64,000 bases of DNA, from contig CANMKK010000001.1 in the NCBI GenBank assembly GCA_947498455.1, positions 124,001-188,000 of the forward strand, written 5' to 3'. The notes below the pieces were generated by a model. The model did not search any database. It was not told the origin of the DNA and saw only the letters and a program-made list of their open reading frames with translations. Within the stretch, counting starts at the first letter, position 1. Each line of letters starts with the position of its first letter. This DNA is from an uncultured Aquimarina sp. (GTDB lineage: Bacteria; Bacteroidota; Bacteroidia; Flavobacteriales; Flavobacteriaceae). Below, piece by piece: positions 25,689-35,134 of the stretch. The position numbers and the translations under genes are program-made.

Positions 25689-26033
25689 CTACTTACCCTC
25701 CGCCAATAAGACAAAAGAATTTTTTGATATAGGAGATACACTATAATATTTAATATTTTTTAAATCTTTAGATATCTTTTCCGCTTCGCTAAACGCATTT
25801 TCCATTGCGCTCTTTTTAGAATTTTTAGGAATAATAATAACTTCAGAAGTACAATCCCCATTAGTATACTCGATAGTTATTTTCCATTTTTTTATCGAAT
25901 GAAAATTCTTGACGGATAGATCTTTTTCCTTTTCTTTCTTTATTTCCTTTTTCTCATTTGATGGATTCACTCCAATTGAGTTTGCTTTTAACTGACTTGA
26001 AAAAAGCATTACTAATACTATTAATAGCCTCAT
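25689..26033 (-). CDS. Small secreted hypothetical protein
   Basis: The 114-residue protein has an N-terminal signal peptide (MRLLIVLVMLFSSQLKANS), a charged Lys/Glu linker (EKKEIKKEKEKDLSVKN) and a short mixed alpha/beta domain (KWKITIEYTNGDCTSEVIII, then a helix). It is probably periplasmic. I do not recognise the family. It is divergent from the small XRE gene and has an interspersed repeat behind it. Function unknown. Confidence 0.6.
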   Translation of the reverse strand: MRLLIVLVMLFSSQLKANSIGVNPSNEKKEIKKEKEKDLSVKNFHSIKKWKITIEYTNGDCTSEVIIIPKNSKKSAMENAFSEAEKISKDLKNIKYYSVSPISKNSFVLLAEGK

Positions 26034-26115
26034 TATAAGATGATTTATTTGTGTTAAAACGAATATACATATAAATTATGATTAATCAAATATATTTTTA
26101 ATAAAATTTTATTTG

Positions 26116-26123
26116 TATATTTG
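26116..26123 (+). promoter_or_regulatory. Predicted -7 box of the small XRE gene
   Basis: TATATTTG fits the Bacteroidetes TAnnTTTG consensus, 23 bases before the start codon at 26147. A matching -33 element is not clear. Confidence 0.4.
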
Positions 26124-26146
26124 AAAATACCATCTCCTAATAAATT

Positions 26147-26356
26147 ATGGTAAACAAGAAGTTAAAAAGGTTACTAAAACAAAGTAAAGGCACTAAAACA
26201 GTATATGGGATTTCTAAAGCATTAGGAATTAGCCCTCAAGCAGGAGATTATATTGTGAAGAAAAAAAACTTAGTCAAAGACTATGAAAGATTACGCAAAA
26301 TTGCTGATTATTTAGAAGTAGAAATAACAGATATTATCGACTACAAAAAGAAGTAA
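26147..26356 (+). CDS. Small XRE/Cro-like DNA-binding protein
   Basis: The 69-residue protein is a single helix-turn-helix domain. The helices run from KKLKRLLKQSKG through TVYGISKALGIS to DYERLRKIADYLEVEITDII. The ending matches Cro/CI domains that recognise operator DNA. No ligand or dimer domain is present. It is divergent from a secreted protein gene and precedes a symporter gene by 80 bases. Target unknown; could repress its own operon. Confidence 0.8.
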   Translation: MVNKKLKRLLKQSKGTKTVYGISKALGISPQAGDYIVKKKNLVKDYERLRKIADYLEVEITDIIDYKKK

Positions 26357-26435
26357 CACCGTTCATTTTTCTTTATTATAAATAGCTAGTATCATCACCT
26401 TTTAATTATTTTTGGTAATTACAAACCTACTTGCT

Positions 26436-27737
26436 ATGCCAATCTACCTCTACTTATCCACATATATTATTTTAATAATTGGCCTTTCTGCCTATATTTC
26501 CAGATCATCCACTACCGAAGATTTTCTAATTGGAGGAAGAAACAGAAATGCATTAGGAATTTTATTATCTAAATTCGCTGGAGCGATTGGTGTAAGTACT
26601 CTTATTACCTATACAGGGTATGCTTATAAATTTGGATGGGGATTATTTGCTATGTCCATAGGTTCTGTTGTGGGATATCTCATATTTGCTTTTTGGGCAA
26701 CCCCAAAGATTAAAGAACTATCTATAAAAGGTACATTCTATACACAAGGAGATCTACCTGCATATGTAACTTCTAATGAAAAAACCTCATTAGTAACCAA
26801 TAGCATTACTGTAATTGTTCAGTTTTTTTGGGTTTTACTATCATTAGTTGGTGGTGCAAAAATCATTGCATTTTTTGATCTGTTTTCTTACAACACTTCA
26901 TTACTAATAACAACTTCTGTAGTAATGATCTATGTACTTTTATCAGGGTTTAAAGCAGTAATGATTACCGATATCATACAGGCACTAATCATACTATGTT
27001 TTATAAGTATCTTAATTTTTGGTATTGTAGACCTGCAAGATTTTAATTCTGTATTATCCACTTCTACACATGAGAATGTAAAATTAGGTAGTATCATAGG
27101 TCTAGTTTTATATGGAAGTTTATCCGTTTTCGGTTTAGCAGATCGGTATCAACTCTGTTATGCTGCAAAAGATGAGAAATCTCTTAAAAAAGGAATGGCA
27201 TTAGCCATAATTCCTGTTTTAATAATAGCCTTCTTACTTCTAATTATTGGATTATATGCGTATAATCAAAACCCTTCTTTAGATCCGGATACAGTATTTG
27301 TATACGCTATGCAGAATTTTGTACATCAATCTTGGGTACCATTATTATTGATACTTTTTTTTGCAGGATTAATGAGTACAGCAGATACTTCGATATTTGC
27401 AGTTGCTTCTCATGTAGTTTATACATCAAAAAAGGATAAAAAAGTAAAAACCTTAAGGTTTGCTACGATTACAACCGTAATATTAGCCTATAGCATTGCT
27501 CTTTTCTGGAAAGACATTGTAGATATTACTATAGTTGGAGCAGCCTTGCGAATGACTCTTTCCGTAGCAATGATATATGTGATAAGAAAAAAGAGTAACA
27601 GTGGTCGGTTTATAGCCAGTGCTTTAGGTGGGATCGTGGGGTTAGTAATTGGTATTCTCATTTTTGGCACAAAACCTACCATAGCGATTACAGTACTTAT
27701 AGGTTCTCTATTAGGTCTTATCTATAGATCAAAGTAG
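26436..27737 (+). CDS. Sodium:solute symporter family protein
   Basis: The 433-residue inner-membrane protein has about 12-13 membrane helices and the SSS (solute:sodium symporter) pattern: DFLIGGRNRNALGILLSKFA near 20-45, the core ATPKIKELS, and FFAGLMSTADTSIFAVASH near 310-328, which contains the sodium-site serines. The ATG at 26436 is chosen over the TTG at 26412 because it gives the usual short N-terminus. Substrate unknown. It lies on the same strand as the PIG-L deacetylase gene, but 90 bases and a predicted promoter separate them. Confidence 0.88.
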   Translation: MPIYLYLSTYIILIIGLSAYISRSSTTEDFLIGGRNRNALGILLSKFAGAIGVSTLITYTGYAYKFGWGLFAMSIGSVVGYLIFAFWATPKIKELSIKGTFYTQGDLPAYVTSNEKTSLVTNSITVIVQFFWVLLSLVGGAKIIAFFDLFSYNTSLLITTSVVMIYVLLSGFKAVMITDIIQALIILCFISILIFGIVDLQDFNSVLSTSTHENVKLGSIIGLVLYGSLSVFGLADRYQLCYAAKDEKSLKKGMALAIIPVLIIAFLLLIIGLYAYNQNPSLDPDTVFVYAMQNFVHQSWVPLLLILFFAGLMSTADTSIFAVASHVVYTSKKDKKVKTLRFATITTVILAYSIALFWKDIVDITIVGAALRMTLSVAMIYVIRKKSNSGRFIASALGGIVGLVIGILIFGTKPTIAITVLIGSLLGLIYRSK

Positions 27738-27784
27738 TCTTGTTAAAGTATCCTTAAACACAAATCCTGAGAATTTTATCTTTA

Positions 27785-27792
27785 TATATTTG
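27785..27792 (+). promoter_or_regulatory. Predicted -7 box deciding the PIG-L gene start
   Basis: TATATTTG matches TAnnTTTG and overlaps the first possible start codon region. If used, transcription begins after the ATG at 27793, so translation would start at 27829. Confidence 0.4.
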
Positions 27793-27828
27793 ATGCAATT
27801 ACTGAAAACTAGTATCAATTATAGCCCT

Positions 27829-30327
27829 ATGCCTAAATTACTTTCTGCGATTTGTTTTTACTTTTTATCTATCGGTATTGTTTTAGCCCAACAGCCAAAA
27901 AAACCTAATGCGGTAGAAATACATCAAGCCATTAAAAAGCTTAATTTTCTTGGTTCGGTATTATACGTAGCAGCACATCCTGATGATGAAAATACTAGGT
28001 TAATTTCTTATATGTCCAATGAGGTAAAAGCTCGGACAGCCTATTTATCACTTACCAGAGGAGATGGTGGTCAAAATTTAATTGGATCAGAAATTAGAGA
28101 ATTACTGGGGGTTATCAGGACTCAGGAGCTATTGGCTGCTCGTCGTTTAGATGGTGGAGAACAACTATTTACAAGAGCAAATGATTTTGGATATTCTAAA
28201 CATCCTGATGAAACACTTAGTATTTGGGATAAAAAAGAAGTTCTGGGAGATGTTATTTGGGCTATTAGAAAATTTAGACCCGATGTTATCATCAACAGGT
28301 TTAATCATAGAACTCCAGGATCAACACATGGTCACCATACTTCTTCAGCAATGCTAAGTGTTGAAGCCTTCGATATGGTCGCAAACACTAAAGTATACCC
28401 GAATCAATTGCAATATGTAGATGCATGGCAACCGAAAAGATTATTTTTTAATACTTCTTGGTGGTTTTATGGAAGCAGAGAAAAGTTTAAAAAAGCTGAT
28501 AAATCTAAATTCTTAGAATTCGATACAGGCGTATACTACCCTACTCTTGGTTTATCTAATAATGAAATTGCTTCTCTTAGTCGTAGTCAACACAAATCTC
28601 AAGGATTCGGAAGTACAGGAACTAGAGGGACACAAAAAGAATATGTAGAACTTATAAAAGGAAATTTACCCAAAGACAAAACAAATATTTTTGATGGTAT
28701 TGATACTTCCTGGAATCGTATAAAAGGAGGAAAGGCTATTGGAGAAATTCTTTATAAAGCTGAAAAAGATTTTGATTTCTTAAACCCTGCTCTTAGTATA
28801 ACAGAATTGGTAAAAGCATACCAATTGATTCAGCAATTAGAAGATAAACATTGGAAAAATATAAAATCAAAAGAAATTAAAGATATAATCACTGCCACCA
28901 CTGGATTATATCTAGAAGCTACATCTAAGGAATCAAATACTATACAAGGTACCGATATAACAATCAATATAGAAGCTATCAATAGAAGTAATGCTTCAAT
29001 TAAGCTCAAATCTATAGAAATTAATCATTTAAACATTAAAGAGAATACCGAAACTATATTACCTAATAACCTTAGTAAAAGCTATGAACTCAAAGGTAAA
29101 GTTTCTCCTGATATTGAGTATACAACCCCTTATTGGTTAAAGGAAAAAGGAACCTTAGGAATGTATAATGTTTCTAATAGACAACTGATTGGAACTCCTG
29201 AGACAGAACATCAAGTAAAAGCTGTTTTTACAATAGAAATAGATGGTATTTCAATACCTTATGAGAAAGAGATTGTCTATAAAACTAATGACCCTGTAAA
29301 AGGTGAAGTATATAAACCTTTTGAAATCACACCTGAGGTTTCTGTAAGCTTGTCTGATAAAGTTATCATTTTTGCTGATGAAAAATCTAAAAAGATTCCG
29401 GTTACAGTAACAGCACTTGGATCTAAAATATCAGGTACGCTAAAATTGGATATTCCTGAAAGTTGGAAAAGTTCTCCGGAAAGTATCAATTTTAGTTTAG
29501 ATCAAAAAAAGGAAGAAAAAATTGCCGTATTCACTGTAACTCCTCCAGAAAATCAAAGTGAAGGGTATATATACCCCAAAGCTACCGTCAATGGAAAAAC
29601 ATATGATAACGAAATTATCCCTATTGATTATGATCATATCCCATTCCAAACCGTAATTCTTCCTTCAGAAACTAAAGTAGTTCGATTAGATATTCAGAAA
29701 AAAGGGCAACACATTGGATATATCGAAGGAGCTGGAGACATCGTTCCAGAGAGTTTACAACAAATCGGATATCGGGTAACCAATATATCACCAGAATCCA
29801 TTTCTGAAGCAAGTCTAAAACCGTTTGATGCAATAGTAGTTGGAATTAGAGCCTATAACACAGTAGAAGAATTAAAATATAAGCAGCAATATTTATTAAA
29901 ATATGTAGAAAATGGAGGAAATCTTATCATACAATATAATACCAATCATCGCTTAAAAGTTACAGAAAATTTAGGACCTTATCCTTTAAAATTATCCAGA
30001 GATCGTGTTACTGATGAAAATGCAGAAATCAAATTCCTAGCCAAAGAGCACCCTGTATTAAATACTCCAAATAAAATCACATCCCGTGATTTTAAGGGTT
30101 GGGTACAAGAGAGAGGATTATATTTCCCTAATGAATGGTCGGATAAATATACTGCAATTATAGAAACAAAAGATAAGGGAGAATCAGAAAAGAAAGGAGC
30201 TTTATTAGTTTCTAAATACGGTAAAGGATATTATGTATATACCGGACTAAGTTTCTTTAGAGAGTTTCCTGCTGGTGTATCAGGAGCATATCGCCTATTT
30301 GCAAATATGCTATCTTTAGGTAAATAA
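27829..30327 (+). CDS. Secreted PIG-L/LmbE-family deacetylase
   Basis: The 832-residue protein begins with a signal peptide (MPKLLSAICFYFLSIGIVLA) if the ATG at 27829 is used; the upstream ATG at 27793 would mask it and lies on a promoter box. A PIG-L deacetylase domain (about 40-280) carries the zinc motif AHPDDE at 49-54 and HGHHTSS for the third ligand. A long beta-rich middle region follows, and the C-terminus (about 620-830) resembles a ThuA/glutamine-amidotransferase-like fold. PIG-L enzymes remove N-acetyl groups from sugars. The genes for a 36-residue membrane peptide and a symporter follow, suggesting periplasmic processing and uptake of an amino sugar conjugate. The substrate is inferred. 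Confidence 0.88.
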   Translation: MPKLLSAICFYFLSIGIVLAQQPKKPNAVEIHQAIKKLNFLGSVLYVAAHPDDENTRLISYMSNEVKARTAYLSLTRGDGGQNLIGSEIRELLGVIRTQELLAARRLDGGEQLFTRANDFGYSKHPDETLSIWDKKEVLGDVIWAIRKFRPDVIINRFNHRTPGSTHGHHTSSAMLSVEAFDMVANTKVYPNQLQYVDAWQPKRLFFNTSWWFYGSREKFKKADKSKFLEFDTGVYYPTLGLSNNEIASLSRSQHKSQGFGSTGTRGTQKEYVELIKGNLPKDKTNIFDGIDTSWNRIKGGKAIGEILYKAEKDFDFLNPALSITELVKAYQLIQQLEDKHWKNIKSKEIKDIITATTGLYLEATSKESNTIQGTDITINIEAINRSNASIKLKSIEINHLNIKENTETILPNNLSKSYELKGKVSPDIEYTTPYWLKEKGTLGMYNVSNRQLIGTPETEHQVKAVFTIEIDGISIPYEKEIVYKTNDPVKGEVYKPFEITPEVSVSLSDKVIIFADEKSKKIPVTVTALGSKISGTLKLDIPESWKSSPESINFSLDQKKEEKIAVFTVTPPENQSEGYIYPKATVNGKTYDNEIIPIDYDHIPFQTVILPSETKVVRLDIQKKGQHIGYIEGAGDIVPESLQQIGYRVTNISPESISEASLKPFDAIVVGIRAYNTVEELKYKQQYLLKYVENGGNLIIQYNTNHRLKVTENLGPYPLKLSRDRVTDENAEIKFLAKEHPVLNTPNKITSRDFKGWVQERGLYFPNEWSDKYTAIIETKDKGESEKKGALLVSKYGKGYYVYTGLSFFREFPAGVSGAYRLFANMLSLGK

Positions 30328-30353
30328 TTCAATATTTCATAAATCATAGCATT

Positions 30354-30464
30354 ATGACAAAACAGCATACAAAGTTTGAGTGGAAAGGTATTTATACTGC
30401 TTTATTAATTGCTAATGCAATTTATATTCTCATATTTTATATAATCACCACTAGTTTCTCTTAA
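30354..30464 (+). CDS. 36-residue single-pass membrane peptide
   Basis: This short reading frame (ATG at 30354, stop TAA at 30464) encodes a charged N-terminus (MTKQHTKFEWKGIYTA) and one hydrophobic helix (LLIANAIYILIFYIITTSF). It lies 26 bases after the deacetylase and 34 before the symporter, on the same strand. Its composition and position suggest a small membrane subunit or assembly factor of the following symporter. I cannot name a family, and the frame is too short to exclude chance. Confidence 0.6.
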   Translation: MTKQHTKFEWKGIYTALLIANAIYILIFYIITTSFS

Positions 30465-30498
30465 TCCCACTTATTAATCAACACTTTATCAATATCAT

Positions 30499-32226
30499 AT
30501 GCAACTTATAGATTGGATCGTACTAGGCGGAACTTTATTATTCATTGTTTTATATGGAGCCTGGAAAACCAGAGGCAGCTCTACAGTAAAAGATTATATC
30601 CGTGGTGGTAACGATGCTAAATGGTGGACAATAGGACTATCGGTTATGGCAACACAGGCCAGTGCGATAACTTTTCTATCTACTCCGGGACAAGCCTTCC
30701 ATAGTGGAATGGGGTTTGTGCAATTCTATATTGGTGTTCCTATTGCTATGATTATTATATGCATGATATTTATTCCACTATACCATAGGTTAAATGTGTA
30801 TACTGCCTATGAATATCTCGAAAGCAGATTTGATCTTAAAACAAGAACACTTACGGCGGTTTTCTTTTTAATACAAAGAAGTCTCGCAGCTGGGATAACT
30901 ATCTTTGCTCCATCCATTATTCTTTCTGCAGTATTAGGATGGAATTTGACTATTCTTAACATCATCATTGGACTACTAGTAATTATTTATACCGTTTCTG
31001 GTGGTACTAAAGCAGTTAGCGTTACTCAAAAATATCAGATGGCCATCATTTTTTCTGGAATGTTCATTGCCTTTTTCTTAGTTATAGACTACTTACCAGA
31101 TGGAATCACTTTTTCTAAAGCATTAGATATAGCCGGTGCCAGTGGTAAAATGGAAGTACTTAATTTCTCTTTTGATTTAGATAATAGATATACTTTTTGG
31201 ACCGGTATTATAGGAGGAACTTTTTTAGCACTCTCCTATTTTGGAACAGATCAGAGCCAAGTGCAACGCTACTTATCTGGTAAATCAATAAAAGAAAGTC
31301 AACTTGGACTCCTGTTCAATGGATTGCTTAAAGTACCCATGCAGTTTTTTATACTGTTAGTAGGAATTATGGTATTTGTATTTTATCAATTTAATCAAGC
31401 TCCATTAAACTTTAATCCCGCTGCTAAAGAAGCAATCGTAGATTCTCAATATAAAGATGAATATACCTTCTTAGAAAATGACCTTTCTAAAATTCAGCAA
31501 CAAAAGGAAGAGTTTATAAATAAGCATATTGCGACTTATGGTAAAGAAAGTATCAGGAAATCTGAAGCCAAAGATTTTCTAGAAAACCTTAACAAATCAG
31601 AAACTGAAACTCGTGAGGCTGCAAAAAAATTGATAAAAAAGGCTAATCCAGATATAGAAACAAATGACAAGGATTATGTTTTTATTCATTTTATATTAAA
31701 TAACCTTCCCAAAGGTTTAATAGGTTTATTACTCGCTGTCATTTTATCAGCCGCTATGTCATCTACAGCATCAGAATTAAATGCCTTGGCTTCTACCACC
31801 GTTATTGACCTTTACAAACCTAATGTAAAGGGAGAAAAAAGTGAAAAGCATTTTGTACTTATGACTATGCTTTTTACATTGTTATGGGGGTTATTGGCTA
31901 TATTCGTTGCCTGTTTCGCGAATTTATTTGATAATCTTATCCAACTAGTTAATATTATCGGATCTATATTCTATGGGAATGTTTTAGGTATATTTATGTT
32001 AGCTTTCTTTGTTAAATTTGTAAAAAGTAATGCTACTTTTATTGCAGCGATTATAACACAAGTAGTTATTCTACTTATATTTTATTTTGCCATATATCGT
32101 CCGGAACAAATGGGATTAAAACCTATGCTAGGCTATTTATGGCTTAACCTAATAGGTTGTACTATTGTAATGTTCTTAGCAATTATACTACAACTTATTA
32201 TCCCAACTAAAAGAATTGAATTATAA
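30499..32226 (+). CDS. Sodium:solute symporter, large form
   Basis: The 575-residue protein is an SSS-family sodium symporter with a large insertion. The first helices carry WTIGLSVMATQASAITFLST and PGQAFHSGMGFVQFY, characteristic of SLC5-type carriers; SAAMSSTASELNALASTTV near 415-433 is the sodium-site region. A hydrophilic, Lys/Glu-rich loop of about 75 residues (around 315-385) is unusual and probably cytoplasmic. It ends the operon with the PIG-L enzyme and the 36-residue peptide. It probably imports the sugar released by the deacetylase; this is inferred. Confidence 0.88.
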   Translation: MQLIDWIVLGGTLLFIVLYGAWKTRGSSTVKDYIRGGNDAKWWTIGLSVMATQASAITFLSTPGQAFHSGMGFVQFYIGVPIAMIIICMIFIPLYHRLNVYTAYEYLESRFDLKTRTLTAVFFLIQRSLAAGITIFAPSIILSAVLGWNLTILNIIIGLLVIIYTVSGGTKAVSVTQKYQMAIIFSGMFIAFFLVIDYLPDGITFSKALDIAGASGKMEVLNFSFDLDNRYTFWTGIIGGTFLALSYFGTDQSQVQRYLSGKSIKESQLGLLFNGLLKVPMQFFILLVGIMVFVFYQFNQAPLNFNPAAKEAIVDSQYKDEYTFLENDLSKIQQQKEEFINKHIATYGKESIRKSEAKDFLENLNKSETETREAAKKLIKKANPDIETNDKDYVFIHFILNNLPKGLIGLLLAVILSAAMSSTASELNALASTTVIDLYKPNVKGEKSEKHFVLMTMLFTLLWGLLAIFVACFANLFDNLIQLVNIIGSIFYGNVLGIFMLAFFVKFVKSNATFIAAIITQVVILLIFYFAIYRPEQMGLKPMLGYLWLNLIGCTIVMFLAIILQLIIPTKRIEL

Positions 32227-32567
32227 CAAGCTAACACTTAATTAATCTTGGTTTTTGATTCTAGCAACGGGATTACTAAGCCCTATCTTGATTCAATAAT
32301 TTAGGATACTAGGGATTTTCTATACAATAACAACCTTGGAGCAGACTCACGAGAAATGCTTCCGAAACCCTCATTTTGTTTTCGAGGCAAAATTTCATAC
32401 CATTTCTCAAGTAAACTACCTCAGGAAAAGCCCACGAGGCATACGTTGGAAACATATTTTCAATACCGAGATAAGCCTTGGGGATATTAAACCCTTTGAT
32501 GGTGCCAATAAAATGCTTTGATAGCGCTAATTCTAATTTCGAATTAGCTTAGCACACACATTATCCT
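32227..32567. other. Intergenic region with a diverged repeat fragment
   Basis: No gene is supported. The segment near 32480-32520 (GAGATAAGCCTTGGGGATAT then TTAAACCCTTTGATGGTGCC) has relatives at 46915-46960 and 59981-60025. A 61-residue frame here looks like the translation of this repeat. Inverted AATTCTAATTTCGAATT at about 32529-32545 could be a hairpin. Confidence 0.45.
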
Positions 32568-32718
32568 TGAATTATTTTGTACTAGATTAAGGCATAAAAT
32601 TAAAGAATAGCCACTTGTGCTGAGCGGAGTCGAAGCATAGCTATTGTTGAATTTTATAACGCAGATATAGTGTAAAAGAAACGAACTATATGCGAAAGTT
32701 TTATGCGTAAATCGTATC
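32568..32718 (+). repeat. Interspersed MITE-like repeat, copy B
   Basis: About 150 bp matches the reverse complement of copies C (44505-44692) and D (59791-59979) almost base for base, including AATTATTTTGTACTAGATTA and TATGCGAAAGTTTTATGCG. Copy B lacks the outer 35 bp seen at one end of C and D. It carries an insertion-like variant, GCTGAGCGGAGTCGAAGCAT, in the loop. A 65-residue minus-strand frame here is only the repeat read in frame. Confidence 0.8.
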
Positions 32719-32817
32719 AATTCCGGTTCTGGTAATTTCATACAAAAACTTGCACAAAGAATTAACCCCTCAATAGGAGATTAAATAGTATGATTAGTAA
32801 AAAACAATCAGCAGATA

Positions 32818-33150
32818 TTAATGATGTACTACTGCTTCTTTTAAATAAGAAGAAAGGTCTTTTTGAAATAAATGGTATTGTTTTATCAACTTATGCACCT
32901 CATCTTCTATTTCTTCAGAAAATCGTATAGATTCATTAATATAGCTCATAATTCTTTCTAATGCATATATCAGTTGTTGCCCATCTGCATTAAGTTTTAA
33001 ATATTGCTCATGCATATCTGGTGTACATGGTTCACAGCGATAAGAATGTAATTCAGAAAGTAATGTAGAAAGCTCAGTATTTATACGACTTAGCCTTAGA
33101 GAATGAGAGTGATAGGTTTGTACCTTTTTAGAAGTAATATTAGATAACAT
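32818..33150 (-). CDS. Small helical hypothetical protein
   Basis: The 110-residue protein is almost entirely helical and charged, with coiled-coil character (SRINTELSTLLSELH, GQQLIYALERIMSYINESIRF, EEIEDEVHKLIKQYHLFQKD). One CEPC motif sits near residue 39-42. No signal peptide or membrane segment. I do not recognise the family. It lies between repeats and the rRNA methyltransferase gene, on the same strand and 110 bases downstream of it. Function unknown. Confidence 0.6.
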   Translation of the reverse strand: MLSNITSKKVQTYHSHSLRLSRINTELSTLLSELHSYRCEPCTPDMHEQYLKLNADGQQLIYALERIMSYINESIRFSEEIEDEVHKLIKQYHLFQKDLSSYLKEAVVHH

Positions 33151-33263
33151 AACAGTTTAGGTTTTATGAGTAATCCCTTTAAATATAAGCAATTACAAAA
33201 TATTACACAAACCAACTTCCTCAAGTATAGAATTTTATGTTTATTTTAATATATCTCAGTAAA

Positions 33264-34478
33264 TCAATTTAATCTATAATATCCACATTTAAGATATGCT
33301 CCTTCTGGAAAATTAATGGGATGATCAATATCATGGTATGTCTTTTCAATAATTTCAAAGCTTCTTCCCGTTATTGAAATATGCTCCTCAGAAATTTCAA
33401 AAAAATCTTCAGCTATTACTCTAGATGAACAAGATGCCAAAACTAAAATTCCATTTGATGCTACCAATTGTGCTCCTAATTTTGCTAACCTAGCATAGCT
33501 ATTCTTAGCTCTTATAATCTCACTTTCTCTTTTGGCAAAAGATGGTGGGTCGATTACTACTATATCAAATCTTTTTTTCTCTTTAATCAATTGTTGCATT
33601 CCTTCAAAAGCATCGGCTACTAAAACAGTATGCTTACCTTTGGGTACATTTAGACGGGCATTATCTTTTGCCATTTCTAGAGCATGTTTACTAATATCTA
33701 AACTTACCACTTCCTTTGCTCCTCCTGCCAATGCATGTACAGAAAAACCTCCTGCATAAGAGAACACATCCAATACTTTCTTTTCTTTAGAGAGCATTCC
33801 CACTTGTTTTCGATTGTGCCTATGATCTAAGAAATACCCTGTCTTGTGCCCTTTAATTACATTAGCAGAAAAAAGCACTCCATGTTCTCTAAACACGATT
33901 ACTTCGCTCTCCAATTCTCCATATAGAACCTGACCGTCGTACAAATTATAAGTGTCATTACTGGATTGTAATGAGCGGCTTAATCGCAATACAACTGTTT
34001 TACAGGCCGTTTGCTTTTGTAATATCCTAACAATAGTATTAAGATATGGAAACCAAATATGAGAATATAATTTAATCACAAGCACAGTATCATATACATC
34101 TGCTATAAAACCGGGCATATGATCATTTTCACCAAATATCAACCTGTAGCTATTTGTATCAGTTTCTAAGAGAGGGCTCCTTAGGATATACGCCTCATTC
34201 ACTTTGTTTAAAAACCAATCTTCATTGATTTGTACTGCTTTTCGAAACTGAATAAGCTTTACCCGGATAGGTGATTGCGGATCATACAATCCGATGGCCA
34301 TTATATTATTTTTTTTATGATCATAGATAATAGCCAGATCGCCTGCATTGCCTTCTATATTTTGCTTCACAATACTATCCTCAAAAATCCAAGGATGCCC
34401 TCTCTTAACCATCTTCTCAGCAATAGGCCTAAGCTTTATGGCAATTCTATTCGTCTTTATTTCGGGTACAATATTCAT
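33264..34478 (-). CDS. Class I SAM-dependent rRNA methyltransferase, RlmI-like
   Basis: The 404-residue protein has an N-terminal PUA domain (about 10-80; RGHPWIFEDSI) and a C-terminal Rossmann methyltransferase domain with VLDVFSYAGGFSVHAL (motif I), the acidic LDISK, and VVIDPPSFAK (motif IV). This matches the RlmI/RlmK family that makes 5-methylcytosine in 23S rRNA. A Cys in LASCSSRV fits the catalytic position. The ATG at 34478 is preferred to the TTG three codons upstream. It is a single gene. The exact base modified cannot be read from the sequence. Confidence 0.9.
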   Translation of the reverse strand: MNIVPEIKTNRIAIKLRPIAEKMVKRGHPWIFEDSIVKQNIEGNAGDLAIIYDHKKNNIMAIGLYDPQSPIRVKLIQFRKAVQINEDWFLNKVNEAYILRSPLLETDTNSYRLIFGENDHMPGFIADVYDTVLVIKLYSHIWFPYLNTIVRILQKQTACKTVVLRLSRSLQSSNDTYNLYDGQVLYGELESEVIVFREHGVLFSANVIKGHKTGYFLDHRHNRKQVGMLSKEKKVLDVFSYAGGFSVHALAGGAKEVVSLDISKHALEMAKDNARLNVPKGKHTVLVADAFEGMQQLIKEKKRFDIVVIDPPSFAKRESEIIRAKNSYARLAKLGAQLVASNGILVLASCSSRVIAEDFFEISEEHISITGRSFEIIEKTYHDIDHPINFPEGAYLKCGYYRLN

Positions 34479-34610
34479 AATATGCAAGAATAATACTATT
34501 TTTTAAGGTATACTATGTAAAGCATAAAGATTAAAATACATCTTTACTTTTTAAAATGAATAATGAAAAAACTTCTTTAAAAAGTACCCTTATTTTGTTT
34601 AAGTTTTATA

Positions 34611-34618
34611 TATTTTTG
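34611..34618 (+). promoter_or_regulatory. Predicted -7 box of the SRPBCC-photolyase operon
   Basis: TATTTTTG fits TAnnTTTG and lies 17 bases before the ATG at 34636. A TTG is present 13 bases upstream, somewhat close for a -33 element. Confidence 0.4.
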
Positions 34619-34635
34619 TTAAACATTTTATTTTT

Positions 34636-35130
34636 ATGAAAATATACACCTTAAAAGCCAAACAAAAACTACCAATATCAGTTCAGGAAGCTTGGGACTT
34701 TTTATCAGATCCAGAGAATTTAAAAATAATCACTCCCGATTATATGGGATTTCAGATTATTGGTGGTGCAGATAGAACAATGTATCCTGGTCAGATTATT
34801 CAATATACAGTGACTCCGATAGCAGGACTAAAAACCACCTGGGTGACAGAAATAACACATATGGATAATCAAAACTACTTTGTAGATGAGCAGCGGTTTG
34901 GGCCTTATGCCTTATGGCATCATAAACATTTTATCAAAGAGGTTTCAGGAGGTGTTGAAATGGAAGATATTATAGATTATAAACTTCCTTTCGGGATTTT
35001 AGGTCAATTGGCACACCCTATACTCGTAAAACCAAAACTTAAAGATATATTTGAATATCGCAGAGAGATATTAACATCACTATTTGGTGTTTATAAAGAT
35101 TCAACACAAAGTCAAATTATATTTAATTAA
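34636..35130 (+). CDS. SRPBCC-family protein of photolyase cluster
   Basis: The 164-residue protein has an SRPBCC (START/Bet v1-like) ligand-binding fold: it begins KIYTLKAKQKLPISVQEAWD and keeps DFLSDPENL-like start features (FLSDPENLKIITPDYMGF) and the C-terminal helix. It ends 4 bases before the SDR gene, and the photolyase follows. The same trio is common in marine flavobacteria and other bacteria with photolyase/cryptochrome genes. Ligand unknown; possibly tied to light or oxidative stress. Confidence 0.85.
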   Translation: MKIYTLKAKQKLPISVQEAWDFLSDPENLKIITPDYMGFQIIGGADRTMYPGQIIQYTVTPIAGLKTTWVTEITHMDNQNYFVDEQRFGPYALWHHKHFIKEVSGGVEMEDIIDYKLPFGILGQLAHPILVKPKLKDIFEYRREILTSLFGVYKDSTQSQIIFN

Positions 35131-35134
35131 TAAA

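Noticed and set aside
32336..32521. 61-residue frame after the symporter
   Set aside because: It lies in a diverged repeat and lacks protein-like features.
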